Shown piece after piece: positions 11,884-25,600 of a DNA stretch of 64,000 nt. The notes beneath the pieces are model-generated. The model had not been told where the DNA came from, searched no databases, and saw nothing but the letters and a program-made list of their open reading frames with translations. Each line of letters starts with the position of its first letter. The stretch's first letter is position 1. The position numbers were made by a program, and so were the translations under genes. Source of the DNA: Plumapathes pennacea. Its lineage: Eukaryota; Cnidaria; Anthozoa; Antipatharia; Myriopathidae. The DNA is taken from NCBI GenBank assembly GCA_964036295.1, contig OZ038462.1, forward strand, positions 27,517,759 through 27,581,758, written 5' to 3'.

Positions 11884-13919
11884 TTACCCGTTGTACCGGG
11901 TGTCACCGACGTCTATTATCCGTCCGCCGTTTTCGTAGTAAACAAAAGACTTCTCTGCTTTGTAATCACCGTCGTGGCTCGTCTTGGTAGCGTCGTTCAG
12001 TTCACATACCTGATCCTGAGGGCTGAAGTTGAAGGACACGCAGCCGTCCTGAAGACTGCAATACGACATGCAATGGAAGAGATTGGTCACTTCCCTCACA
12101 GTGTAAATCACGTGATCTTTGAGGGCAAAACCTGTATCGTATGGCGTCGAGACGAACACGGGGAAGGAGCCGCGGTCTGTGAAAAGTGAAGAGAAACGAA
12201 TAAAGAAGATAAGCAAAGATAGCAGTATCACATATTGGATGCTTTGCTAGTAATGTTTTATGATTGAGATCTTAGTAAATCAAGAAACAAACACGAGTGC
12301 CCAACAAGTTAGGATCAAATTTACTTTCACGTGTGTTCTTTTGATCTGGCAATATCCAAGCCTATGATATAGGTATTTGATCTTTTAAATTCAGTTACTA
12401 ATCTCACTTAATGTTGAAAGTGTGTGTCAAATTAGGTACCGAAGAACAGCCATCCCTTCACAAACATGACTGCTAGAAACCAACCTTCCTTTTCTTGATA
12501 AACCGCTGCACAATATCGCCCTGGAATGGAGCTTGGCAGCGATTCAAACTTGTAGACGTAGAAGCCTTCAAAGCATTTCCTGATCTGCACCATATTCTCA
12601 TAACCACAACAGTCGCCGTTCAAGTGAAAACAGACCTTCCTCTGAACTATACCGTCCTTCATATCCGGGTATTTTCCGTTCAACCAACCGGGAGCCTGGG
12701 CTCCACATCGGTTCACTGGAACACAGCGTGTTGGGAGCTGGGTTCCAGCCTTACCGCTCAGTCGATACCATTTTTGGTTATCGACAGCTTCCGCGATGTC
12801 AGAGCCTTGGAACGGATGATTGACACTGCGTGTAACGTCATCAATGGTGGAATATTTTGTGCAAAGTGCGAAGGGACCTGAGACAAAGATAAAGGAGTTG
12901 GAAATTAAATTAGAAAATAATCTAAACTCTTGGGGTTCAGACTCCTCTCAACTGACCTACGACTGTGATATTCACCACCTTGGATGTCTCTCCCACCATA
13001 TTGGACGCCACGCACTTGTAACTTTCTTTGTGCTTTTCTCCCGCTTTTGGAATCTTCAGTATCGCCAGGGAGGTTCCGTTGTTAACAATCTGTCCATTTT
13101 GCAACCAGGTCACGTGAGGAGTTGGAAGGCCTTCTGCTTTACACTTAAGAAACTCGTTTTTGTACAGTGTCGCTACTGGTACGATCGGATTTAGCATTCT
13201 TGGAAATCCTAAAAAAAAAAGATAATTACTAACTGCATGCTCAAGAATTTGTTTCGAAGTATATTAAGTTCCAAACCTTCAGGCAGTGTAATATTGAGTT
13301 AGATACACTTCAACAGAAAAACAAGTGTTTCTTCAATTAAAATCATCGATATAATTCAAGGCTAAGAAACCCACCTCTGAGTTGATTCAGTTCTTCAGGT
13401 GACAGTGCAGCGTCCAAAACATACAGGTCCATGATGGCGCCGTAAAACTGGTTACCATCCTTGGTAGCGCGTTTTCCGATCCACTGCGAATGAACCTGAG
13501 GTCCATGAAATTTACCATCTGAGGCAAAGGATCCATTGCCGACTTCAACAGTATCTATATATAACTGACAACGTCGTTCGTTTTGCTTCCACGTGACAGC
13601 CACGTGCGCCCAATGGTTCACGCGAAGTTTTCCTCCTCCGATAAAAAATACAGCCCGATTCATATTTCGGTACTTACGTCTGAAGAACAGTTGGCCAATG
13701 TTGCCAACGCGGAAATCAAACTGGAAGCTGGATGAGTTCGACGAATCTGCATAGATAGTTCGTTGGCCTCCCAACGAAGCAAGTTTGATCCAACAGGCGA
13801 TGGTGAAATTTTTCTCGTTTATCGCAGTCACAGGTGTGGATACGTGAGCGCCTGATCTGTTAAAGTACACAGCTTTACTGTCTGTGTATCGTCCGTCCAC
13901 AAATGTTGCTCCGTTGACA
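11884..13919 (-). CDS. Secreted or surface mosaic protein: LamG-Ig-D8C-PAN, 3' four exons
   Basis: Four consecutive exons give about 494 residues. The LamG exon is 13375-13919. The Ig I-set exon is 12957-13208 (KCKAEG...VTWLQNG...YKCVASN). The D8C exon is 12485-12877, with the uromodulin/OIT3-type WYRLSG-AGT--PT-CVPVNRCG-APGWLNG pattern, VCFHLNGDCC and FYVYKF. The last exon, 11884-12176, is a PAN/apple module (CMSYCSLQDGCVSFNFS, Cys-rich) ending in TAA. All internal junctions are phase 1, the usual arrangement for shuffled extracellular modules, and every junction closes in frame. The LamG exon needs a phase-2 upstream exon that I could not find, so the N-terminus and signal peptide are missing. 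A role in adhesion or recognition is inferred from the domains. The gene lies 5.3 kb downstream of CRAMP1 on the same strand and is part of the tandem duplication. Confidence 0.82.
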
Positions 13920-16556
13920 CTGGAGAGACAGAAGAAACAATAACAACACCGGCGTGGTAAACAGTTTGCAATTCATGGGTGTGGGTAAAAGCGGTTTTTG
14001 TTCATTACTTTAAATTGAAATCCAATGTATGCTTATTACACGACTTGCGCTGTATTACAATTTAAAGGTCGCATACGACATTCAAGTCGTCAAAGACGAC
14101 AGTGTTTTATGCTGTACATAATTATAAAAATGGAACAGTTTTTGATTAAAGTACATATTATACCGAGTTATACAACAGCTTATTTCTAGCTGGCGACTGG
14201 AGACACTCAAACTTTGTGCAGCTAAAAAAAGAAAAGTGTAATGTGGATTGCTTTTTCTGAAAAGTTAACTGTGAAGACTGGAACAACTTTGATCGCCGTT
14301 GACGACCTAATTGACAAAATAATGAATTTTAGGCTATTCTCTAGAAGGTTCGTTAGGATTAAACTCTTCTACCTTATGTTGTCGTCAGAACCATCCAGAT
14401 GATAATGAGCCAGCACATTGGAGGCTATTGAAGAGGCCAAATAAAGAATTTTTGTTATAGTTCTAGCGCGTATTATGCCTCCAGTGCATAGCTACCATAC
14501 AATGTTTATTTCACTGTGATATCGTGACAGTGTAGACACAAGAAACCGTGTAAATGCAATTGACCCCCACCCCATCTGACACGCAAGTCAATTTTAATTT
14601 GCAGCAAAAGGGACTTGCAATGGGTGGCCAAACGGACTCGCAAGTCGACATAGAACTACTTGCCCGGAGGGGGGAGGGGGGGGGGGATGATGATCGCAGC
14701 TATGGAAACAAAACTTCCAAATATTTTCCAGAAGATTTCCAACTCATTTTTAGTAACAAGAAGAGGACCGTTTCCTATTTGTGACTGATAACCGAATCAA
14801 ATCATGGACAGAGCTTTAGAGTCCGGTCGCACTAGGAAGTTTAGTCGATAATATTAAACTCAACATCGAGAGCAATACGACGGCTTCTTCAATCATTTAT
14901 TTGGTAGCAACTTGCTGACATATATTTCTGATGACAAGCGCTATTTGCACTTGAAATGATGACAATGTTGATATAAATGTCATCAAAGTGAAAATTGCCT
15001 TAGACCGCTGCTAGATATGTTTTCTTCAAAGATTCAATTATACAATGGTTCTGTTCATTACTGGCTCACCTTTATAGCCAGCGTATGTTTCAGGAACGAT
15101 CTGATAGGAGGAAAAAAGTAAATATTACTTTAATATTTACGACATTGTTTCAAAACATGTTTTATGTGATATCTGTTATGTGCGTATTAAAACTTGACAG
15201 AAAATCTGCACCAATATTTATTCCGGCAAAAGACTAAAAAATAAAATAAAAAATTAATTAATTAAAAAACCCTGCAATCTGAGTGCCTGGGAGTAAAGCT
15301 GCCCTGCCCAAGCGGTGTCCCAAGTCGAGCCAACTCAAACCTAGTCCGAAATGTCAGTCGTCTTCTACTGACATTTCAAGCTAACTCAAGCCAAGTTTGC
15401 AAAATCGCTGAACTTGCGTACGGGTGGCCAAACGGTACTCCTATTGTCGAGCCAAGTCCTAAGGAAGTCTTTCAAATGCAACTACAAAACCTTATGACGC
15501 AATCACCTTGCGTTGACCTTGGCTTGACTTGGTTAAACTACTTGGTTCGGGTTGGCCAAACGAGCTGAAAGATTGAACTTCAACATATTTGAGCAAACTC
15601 AGTGGGCAAACGATGGCCAACTCGAGCGATCGTGAATTTATCAATGTTACCATAGCAACCAGTTTCTGTATATCCTTCAGGTTTTCTACGGCGTTAGATA
15701 CAAGAGTTAGAGTTAGATTTAATAATTTACACCACCCGCGATGTGCACCAAATTGCAAGACAAACATTGACGCAAGTCGAATAAATCCGGCTGTTATGAT
15801 TTAAGTTAATTTGAATTCAACATCTATTTAGTGAAATAATATTAAAAATTGATAGGGAACAGTGGAAATCGAAATGGACTGCAGGAGATTTTAGAAAAAT
15901 CCCTTTTACTGCCATCGACGAACTGACAAATGCTTATTAATTATTCAAAAAGAGAATTTTCACTCAATGTCTATTCAGTGAAACATTAAAAACTGATAGG
16001 GGTCGGTGGAGAAATCATAATGGTCTGCAGGATTTATTTTCAGACAACGATTAATACTGCTACACTGCAGACAAACTAAACTTAATCCAGAAAACTTCTA
16101 ACACCTGAACTGTCAAATAAAACCGAAATGTCAACGTTTACTAAATATTTGAAAAAACTCCATTTTACTGCCAGTGTTCAGGGTGTTGTTAGTGAAGTTC
16201 ATAATTTTTAAAGTTTTATTTTTCAAATTTTAATGGGAGAATTCAGGGTTTTGCCCTGTCAGTATCTCGTTTTTTGTTTCAAACCAGTGATTCTCCAACC
16301 AAGATGGTCCATTCAAGTACCTAGCTAGTATCGCGATAGAAAACATTGGTACTCGGGAGCTTTGTACCAACCTGACATAACGAAAGAACACAAAGTGAAG
16401 CCTGAAGCGCAGCACTAATCAATCTTGCCATACCTGTTTAAAAAGGAAACGTACTGTAAATTAATCACGTCTGTACTGTGCGAGAAAAATTTGTGTCGAG
16501 TCCAAAGTTTCCAGATTGCAGACAAATCAAAAATGTTAACTTTTTTATTTAGCTTT

Positions 16557-16742
16557 GGCCCCGTTTACACTTGAAAACTGTTTCGAATACAAAGTATCCG
16601 GATACAAAGTTCTCACTTTCGATTCCGTATTCGTTTTCTCTAAAAATGACCCCGGATTCACAAAAACTAGTGTAAACGCTTTCACGAATCCGGTAACAAA
16701 TGCCTCAAATCCGGATAAATTCGCTCTAGTGTAAACGGGGCC
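16557..16742. mobile_element. Harbinger-like MITE (copy B)
   Basis: The ends are GGCCCCGTTTACACT and its exact complement AGTGTAAACGGGGCC, giving 186 bp flanked by TTT on both sides. GGCC-type ends and a 3-bp target duplication fit PIF/Harbinger. No open frame is seen. Confidence 0.75.
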
Positions 16743-18852
16743 TTTGTCGTTGTATGCTGTCTTCGGAGATAAAGAACCACAGCTAGCCAGTGCAGCCAAG
16801 TTTTAAACGATTGCAGCTGGTATCACTGAGATAATTTCCTTTGCTTGGTTGTCGGTTTTAACGTGAAGCGGCTAGCTCTTCTACAAAGGAGTTCAGTAAA
16901 ACAGTGTTATGGGTGAGTGTTCCTTAGTTCTTATAGGCCATATCGACACGTATCCGTCTTCCTTTTCAAACTTCTCCGTTTACACGATAGCGTTTTCGAT
17001 TCGTATTGCCCATCCACACTAATCGATTTTCGAAAAGTTCGGCCGAACCGCAAGGAAAAAAATCCGTTACGTGTGGAAGCCCACAGATATACACTCACCC
17101 ATTCAAGTAGATAAGTCCCCCGTCAGCTTTCTGTTAGTCTTGGATCAGTGGAGGATTCGTCAGGACAAGAACTGTGCCACATCAAGAAGTGATGGAATAA
17201 TTTAGCGACAGTACAGGGTGCAACTGAGATGCAAATTACTATTTTGCAATTAATAAATGTGACAGATGGGTAAATTCTTTTGATCAAAATGGAAGCCCGG
17301 AACTCTGCATACTCCAATTTACGGGAGTGCTTTCACCGCTGGACTGATTGAATACTCCTAATTTACAGTAATCCAATAACTTCTAGAAAAAGAAAACTTT
17401 TACGATCGGTTATCCGGAATATTAGCAAATCGCGTGTTCTGACTGGCTGGTGATATACACTGACAAATTTTGACTGTGAGATTTTCCTGCAATTATCCAT
17501 AGCTGATCAGTCATCCAAATTTGGACTGTTGTGTATAGAAAATGTTTCTACAGTAAGATTTACACTACCTGTATATCACAGTTTGTCCTGTTACTTCTTC
17601 CAACGTAAAATGCTGTTTGTGTTCAAAGGATTCAAGTCGAAACAAAGCAACTAATTTAATTAGTAGTCTTGGCGTGGTTACCTAGTCAAATTTTGGACCA
17701 GCGCACCTGATTTTAAGCTGTGTTTGTGAAATCAGCGTTGATTTTGTGTGCGTGACGTTGCTACCAACGTAAAGCAACGATGTTACACACACACACACTT
17801 CTTACATGTATGCACCAACACACGAACATATCAAACCAACGGCTGACCAATACACACACAATTAAACTATAACAGCACCGCTATTTACACATACACACTT
17901 CCAGATGTAAAACAAACTAATTAAATAATCTCTGTAATTTAAAGGAAAGCAGTGTCGTTTACTTTGCCTTACAACCGTCCTTCGTTATTACCGACAAATG
18001 GCAGAGTCAAAAATGCGAAGCGTGCAACAGCAGCTTTTTATCAGAGTCCCGACAAGAAAACTCTTCACAGTAAAGTAACATTCAAATATCAGACACACAA
18101 AGTAGTATTTTCTCTAGTTCTGAGCTGCTTTTCACCTGTTTCGGCCTAGTGTGAACGCTTTCAAGTTGGAAATGGCTAGTTAAACCAGTGTATCCAAACA
18201 TTGCGCGCAATATTGCATGCTTTACAACAAAATATGAACTAAGGGTATGATTTTGGGACTCTTCCTTTTATTCCTATTCCGGAATAGAAATAACAGAATA
18301 CCAGATACCAAAAGAACAGTAAAGAATAGCTGATGTGACAGAATACGACAAAAAAACAAAAACAAAAATAAGAACAAAACAAACAAACAAACAAATGGAC
18401 TCGATAACCGGCTATTCTGTCCATACCGTTTATTCCGTCCATTCTGCTATCGGGAGCAGAATGGACGGAATACTATTCCGTTCATTCCGGAACCAGAATA
18501 GGTCCCAAAAGAACACGATTACCGTCTCTCCCGGAATAAGAAGAGACAGAATAGTCCCAAACAAAAGGCGTTCAAGTCTTAAGTCTTAAATATTTCTTTT
18601 GACTCCGTGGTGTTGTGTTTCTCCACACTTCCTGAATGTCCTTTCGAATTCCCGTGTGCTTCTAGATTCAAAGTCACAAGAGTGATAAAAGGCAAACTTC
18701 TCCTTTCGATACATAGTCAGCTATATGAAGTTCAATGTGGAGAAAATGCCAGGTCAGATCTTTTGCTTGAGTTAAGAGTGATCAGAGGCAAATTTCTCCT
18801 TTCAACACGTAGTATTATGAGCTCAGGAGTGACCAACGTCGATTTTCTCCTT

Positions 18853-19017
18853 CAGTTTCTCTCCAGAAACATATGATACAGTAGGGAGAACTTAGCTTTT
18901 GATACCTTACTAAGATGAAAGGTGATTAAACTATCAATTCTCACTATATCACTCATACATTTTCTTTTTAAAAGGTTGAGAGAATCTGCATTTTGAGCTT
19001 GGGAGTGAAAGGGTTAA
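18853..19017. mobile_element. piggyBac-type MITE fragment (copy B)
   Basis: Duplicate of the fragment at 5490-5655, ending GAGCTTGGGAGTGAAAGGG plus TTAA at 19014-19017. Confidence 0.55.
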
Positions 19018-19226
19018 AGACAAACACAACAAAAACAACATCTTCACGCAGCCCCTACCTCTGCCATTGAAATGCCACGAGTTTAGAGTTACCATAATCT
19101 GCTTTTTAGAAGCTTCTTCGCATACTTTTGATTGGCCGCAATAGTAAAAGAACTTAAACAGAACAACATGAAAAATACTAAATGTCTAATATGAACTTAA
19201 GTTGAAAGCAGTTTAGCAGGGGTCCA

Positions 19227-22200
19227 TCACAGGCCAACTTGACCAGAATTCTCTCGGCTGAGAATGTTCTTGAAAGTTAAAGATTCGTCCAGACTGGTGT
19301 CTATTGAGGAACCTTCAGACGTTTCTGTATTGGCACTAGCCACAAAGTTCAGCACTGGCACCCTGGATGTGCTCAAACTTGAAGTTTGATCATTGCCATC
19401 GAGTTTACTAGCAAGATCTCTAAAATTCCTGATGAAGTCCACGCTGCTCTCATCCATCATGGCATGCATTGCTGTGTCAGCCTGCAATGAAGACCAAGAT
19501 AGATCAGAGGCAAACTTCTCCTATCAATAGAAAGTCAACTGTACGAAATTCAGTATGGAGAAAATAGCAGGTGATCTCTTTCTTGGGTTGAGTGATCAGA
19601 GGCAAACTTCTATCATTTAAGAGTGATGAGAAGTAAACTTCTCCTATCAATTAAGAGTGATGAGAGGTAAACTTCTCCTATCAGTAAATTTCAGTTTGGA
19701 GAAAATGGAAAGTACAGTAAGAGTAGAACCCTGCTATCTAATTTGGTTATCTCAAAGTCCCCACTATCTCAAACAGAATTCGATTTCCCTTGAAAACGAA
19801 CTTGCTCCTTAGTACAGTAGATCCCCACGATCTTAAATTATTTCTTGATTCCCTTGAGAGTTTGAGATAGCAAGGTTTTACTGTATCTCCTGCTTGGGTT
19901 AAGAGTGATCAGAGGCAACTCAGTTTTGTGCAAAACTTAAATTCTTGGGCTTTATTTTTAAGTAAGACAAGACTGAGTTACAAACTACAATACCTACAGA
20001 AACACTATCATCTATCAAAATACTTACATCCATCAGGTGATGAGACGGAAGGAGTGAATACTGAGAAGACTTGCTCTCACTAGAACCTGACAAGTCCTGT
20101 AAGATGTAAATGTAAAACTAAATGTACTTATAAATGCTATTACTCTTAGCCCTTTCACTCTCAAGAGTGATCAACTTCAATTTTCTCCTTCAGTTTCTCG
20201 CTAGAAATATATATTACAGTAAGAACTTGGCTTTTGATAGTTTGCTCAAATAGTAGCTGCTTAAACTGTGAATTCTCATTACATCACTCATAAATTTTCT
20301 TCTTAAACATTGGGAGAATCTGAATTTTGAGCTTGAAAGTGAAAGGGTTAGCTACAACATCTACATGTAGTCTGTGGGTATACCATGGAAAGGAGATAAA
20401 AAGAGGTTATTACACGGGAAGGAGTGCAATACGGCGGAGTATTTTTACAAGTTGGTTTTATTTTTTCGAGCCTGCTTCAGGCGAGAAAAAATAAAACTGA
20501 CGAGTAAAAATACAGCCGTATTGCACGACAAACGAAGCAGGGCGAACATTCTCGCTGCGCGTAAAATGGAACAAAAAAATGACGCATTTGTAAACTTTGC
20601 TTGCGAAAGCTGATCACGTAAGCTAATAAACCAGTTGATCTGGTTCCTGAGGAGTGCAATACACTCCCATCTTTGCACTCGTTTTGGTCCGTATTTGCAC
20701 TCGAAAATGTGAAGTCGTGTAATAAGAATTCATATTCTACTCCCAGATTGAATTGTTACATGGGTGATTGAACCTGGGAACACAGTGGTCAGTGCAGGTG
20801 GGAACCAACATCCTGTCAGCTGTGCCACCAGGACATCCAAAAAGTACTTGTAAGTATTTTGTGCAGACAAGACACGAATATTAGAGAGTTTAAGATTGCT
20901 GTTTCCTGCAGCCTGCAAACCTTAAACCACAAGAAGTCGCATGCCATATCTGTTGTATTTCTGTTTTGTTTTCAACACCAGGAAGCATTCCTTAGGTAAG
21001 TCAAATACTGTATCAATAAGCTCCTGTTATCAGAATTTGCTATTTTTAGCAAATGGGACTTGTAAGTTAGATCAGGTGACTTTTTGCACAGTGCTCGAAA
21101 TTTTAAAAAAAGTCCAGGTTGTCCGGATATGTGAATTAGTTTGCCCAGGGGGTTTTCTCCTGGACAACCAGACTATCAGTTTGGCAGAAAATCAGTCGTC
21201 CAAGCGAACTTTTGGTTGTCTCAGACAACTGCTAACTTCAAGCACTGTTTGTAGTTTGCGAGCTGCAGCATACGGCCATCTTAAACTGCCTATTGTGCAG
21301 TACTACATGTACATGTATATATATGTTGTTAAAAAGGATATAGAAGATTGATGTAAAAAGTGTTGTGTGGTGGTATACTACAGACTGAACTGCAATTCAG
21401 AGATGCCTTACCTCAAAGCTTGTAGACTTGGACTGTTTCTTCGGAGAAGTGGATATTTTGTCTGAAAATATTAAGTCAAGTTAATACTGTACAATATTAC
21501 ACCATGTTGGTATGTGTACTGTACAACAGAAAAAAAAAAAGATCAAGTGCATGCATGTGCAAACATACCAAGGAGACTGCCAAAGGAGATATCTGGAGCC
21601 TAGAAATGAAGAAACATACATAAATACATGTACAACTTTGTACAAATATGTAAACAATTAAGAGTTGTCACTACAATAACATCACAATGTTTACTATGTG
21701 CAATTTTAAATAGAAAGAAAGAGCCAAACTACTGTACAGTACATTATCAAAATGAAACAAAAAGAAGAATGCAGATAAGATCATCCTGTCTAAATGTCAT
21801 CACCTCATCAATCATTGGCCTTACCTCGCCATTCAGCCACTGAGGCTCTGAATCTGGTGAGCAGATTCTTAGTGAAGGTAAAATAGAAGATGTCAGAGTT
21901 GGAGCTGCCGGCAGGGCAAGATCTTGTTGTGATACTTCATTACAATCTTGTACTGAGTTTGAAGTTGCCAAAGTTATAGGTGGCCCTCCTGAAATCCCAG
22001 AATTTAGCTCTTCGACCTGTACAGCTGAGGATGACATAGACAAAGTTGAGTTGATGGTACTAAGAGTCTGTGAAGCAACAATCAAATTGCTTGAGTCATC
22101 ACTGACAGTCACAAGTGGAACATCAGCTTCTTTATCATTCAGTGCTGTGCCCAATGCAAGACCAATGATGGAATCTAAAGTGTCAGAACTGGCAGACAGA

Positions 22201-22640
22201 GATTCAGTGCTGTTCATGAAAGGATCCACTGTCAGAGATGAAGGCATGCTCCCAGTTTGGCTAAATCCCAGATCAATGATACTCGAAGATGTTGTGAATG
22301 ATGATGGTACCACCACAAGGCCTGCCACAGAACTTTGCTGTTGTGTGTATGAACTACCGGAATCCACCGACATGCTCCCTGAAGTTGATGCTTCTTTGCT
22401 GCTTTGGCTTGGTGCATCTGCAGTAGCCATCACTTGTCGACTAGACATCAAAGGATCTGATGGTAAAGCTCCGGTGGAACTGGCTGATGGTGATGGAATT
22501 ACAGACACAGACATTGTAACACTGGTTGGTGATGCAGCACCTGTAAACAATAAAACAAAACAGCAAAACTCAACTCATTGTAGAACTGCCCACAATAATT
22601 GATCAAAACCTGGTGTGAATAATAATAATAATAAAATAGC

Positions 22641-22687
<47 letters not shown>

Positions 22688-25600
22688 TGAAATCATAACT
22701 ACACTAACCTTCATTCATTGACAGCCTATACCTACCAAAAAAACTGTGCTTGATACAAAACCTACTGTTGGCTTTTTTATTTGACATGGGCCTAATGAAT
22801 TAAAAAAACTACTATACTTACGAGATTGTAACGATGATACAATAGTTGATGTAGCTGTCGACACAGTTGAAACACCAGAGGCCAGAATTGTGCCAACTTC
22901 TTGACCAGGCTGTGGGATGAATGATACAGCAACCGCTCCTGGGGGAGCCATTGGTCGTGGCAGCAAAGTTCTCTGTGCAATAGCTACAGGCTTGCGTTGC
23001 TGCTTCCGAGGCTTGGGAATTGGCCGAGATGGAGGAGGGAATTCGTTGACAACTGGTGCAGAAGGTGCTCGCATTGAAACAGAGGGAAGGATCAAGGGGA
23101 GGATTTCTGTGGTTTTAGGAGCAATCCTGGTATTCCTCGAAGTGGGATATGTGCAGACAGTTGAAGAGGTACTACTCAAAGACTTTGACACAGCAACTTC
23201 ACTCTTCTTGGTTTCTTTCAGTCGTGCCACCTCCACAGAAGCAATGTTCACGAGCTTCTTGAGAGGAGTGGAGTCACTTTGAGAAGATGCTTCTTCATTT
23301 TGCCATTTATATTGAAGTTTTAACTTGCATGAGGATGGACAGCCAAGTTTATAGTATATCGAACTAAATGTCACATTCCCACAGTTGTCTGCAGTCCAAC
23401 ATGTTGGGCTGTAACTTCTGATGTTAGGAGTTGGTTTTGAACCAGGACTCTTTGGGTTAGATGTAGATTCACTTGGTTTTGAGATCAGTTCCAGATTTGC
23501 ATCACAATCATTCCCACTGTCTGAATTCTTCAAACATGAAGGCTCTAAATCCTTGGGATCAGCCTCCATGCCATTATCGATCACCATATTGTGAGCAGAG
23601 GCTGTCTCAGACAGGTCTGAAGTCAAATCTGGGCTCTCAACAGTAAACGAAACATCTTCACTTACTGCCACAACAGCTCTTGCTTCGTCAACTTTGTTTT
23701 CAGCAGAAACTCCCTGGGAAACCTCTGGGATAGAAGCACCAACATCACTGTGGTTACATGTTTGCATGGGTGAATTGCTGCATTCTTTTGAGGGAGAATA
23801 AAACCCTTCTGGTACTAAAATACAAATCTTCAATGGTTTATTTGATGTGTTTGACATAACTGGCCATTTCTTGCTCAGAAAAGCTAAAATTGATCCCAGG
23901 GGTTTGTTGGGCAACACAGTTGTTTTTAACCGCGGATTCTTTGCCATCCTCTGGACAGCACACCAAGTGGCATTGTTGTATGGTGTTAGCTCTACAAAAA
24001 GTTTGCTTGGAACTGTGGAAAGGTGTGTTTCGTTATCTTCAGAGTTTCCTGAGCTGGTAGCTGGGTGCAACTTCTTCAAGGCTCGACAAACCGGGGCTTT
24101 AATTTTGAAATTGCGTCCATTATAGCGAATCGTAGTGTTTCCACGAGAAATAAGTTCACTTAGTTTCTTGCCATGTTTCTCATTCAATCCACACATCTTC
24201 TTTCTGAGTTCACCATAGCAAATCAGGCTGTTGAGTTCAGTGACGGTTTTCCTCTGAGGGTCACTTTCGTCGCCTTCCTTCTCAGGTGGAACGTACTTTG
24301 AAATTTTGTTCAAAGTTCGGTAATAAAAATGTCTGACTTGGTCTTTGTTTTTTATCAGGGCCAGTTGATCTCCTCGCCGTTTGTGCTTGGCCGCAATGTA
24401 ACTTTGAATTTTGTCAAAGTCTTTGCCAAATTCATGGAGTGCTTCAAAGAATGCATCTTTTCCTTTTGTGCCCCAGGACTCCCACTGTCTCTTTGCCTTT
24501 GCTTTCCGTTTCTTGCCATTTGGTGCTGTTGATGCAACAACACCTGAATTGGAGCTCGCAATGTTATGGTCATCTTTGTTCTCTATAGTACATAAAACAA
24601 ATATACACAAACAGTTAGGAGGGGGTTCAAGTGTAAAAGACACAAGTTAGGAACCACTTGTTTAAAAATTATGTCCCTGGGAGGAGGGGGTGGTGGTTTT
24701 AGAGGGGGGCGGTAGAAATTTTTAGCCTTTGGATTTTAGGGGGTAATTTTTAGATTAAATCCCAGCGGTCTGTAGAACGTAGGAAATGGCATTTCAGGGA
24801 CTAAAATCTCCAGATTCTGAAATCCTAGCTCATAAGCATAGGTAATTGCATGATTTTGAGTGCAATTTGGAATAAATGAGTATGAGTAAATTTTCCAAGA
24901 CCACAAAATTGCATGAGTGCTGCAAAAGTGCAATTGGTGGTCTTTGAAAACTTAACGAGTGCTCATTTATTCCAAAATTGCATGAGAAATCACATGATTA
25001 CTTGTTAATAATATGCATACAATAATTTACGTCACACATTTTTTTCAATTTTGTTACAATTCACAAATGTTTCAAGAACTCTGTTTCTGAATCAGAATCA
25101 TCCTGAGGAATGAAAACAAGCATTCTGTTTTGTTTGGCTTTGCTGCAGATACGTGTGCCAGCTGTTAGCAATTTTCAACTTCAAATTTCTGCATTCACAC
25201 ACATTTTTGCACTGTTTGGGATAAATCGACATGCACTCGGCCAATCAGAATGCAGAAACTATTGTATGCATGTTATGGGGGGACAAAATTCTTCAGCAAT
25301 AAGATTAACAGGGGGCCACGTTTTCTGAAAAACCACCAGTGGACATAATAAATGAGCAGTCTCTTATCTAGGAGCATCAGGCATATGCTCCACTGGAACA
25401 TTTTGAAATCTCATTGCAATTTGCAACACTCCCCTGACAACTTGATCGGCGATCTTAATTGTGCTTGTCTTTTGAAAGAATAAATCATCGCAGCATTGGA
25501 AAGTATAATTTTTGAAAGCCAAGTTCTACAACAGAGAGAAAAACTTGTATGTACAGTACAATGTAATTTTACATAATTTTATTACCATGATATTTATTAT

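Larger units (their letters stand above)
13920..19226. other. Spacer and possible upstream intron of the LamG gene
   Basis: These 5.3 kb must hold the 5' part of the LamG gene and the CRAMP1 3' flank, but I could not identify a coding exon. The region repeats 603-5846 nearly base for base. It contains a Harbinger-like MITE (16557-16742), a CA-rich tract (about 17787-17875) and a piggyBac-type MITE end (to 19017). Near the CRAMP1 exon, and also at 19501-19700, there are several degenerate copies of a GGCAAACTTCTCC motif at intervals of about 60 bases. Confidence 0.5.
13315..19884. repeat. Segmental duplication, right copy (B)
   Basis: This is the counterpart of 1-6509. It contains the LamG exon still attached to its downstream exons and the CRAMP1 terminal exon still attached to CRAMP1. 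B has an extra segment of about 50 bases near 14161-14230 that is absent from A. A has a long poly-A run where B has an AATTAATT tract (about 15240-15270). Homology to A ends after ACTGT at 19884, followed by unrelated sequence. Confidence 0.92.
20097..21411. other. CRAMP1 intron with a MITE and a foldback
   Basis: The intron between the 50-nt and 69-nt exons of CRAMP1 carries a piggyBac-type MITE (20146-20351), a foldback (20424-20526) and a related GTGCAATAC-type segment up to about 20725. No exon was seen in it. Confidence 0.6.

Noticed and set aside
15074-15104. 31-base candidate exon upstream of the LamG exon (also at about 1689-1719), with good acceptor and donor
   Set aside because: The LamG exon needs a phase-2 donor. 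In the frame that would supply it, this segment contains a TGA. It may be a chance pair of splice-like sites or an untranslated exon.
22499-22714. Leucine/tyrosine-rich small frame
   Set aside because: Translation of the AAT microsatellite in a CRAMP1 intron.
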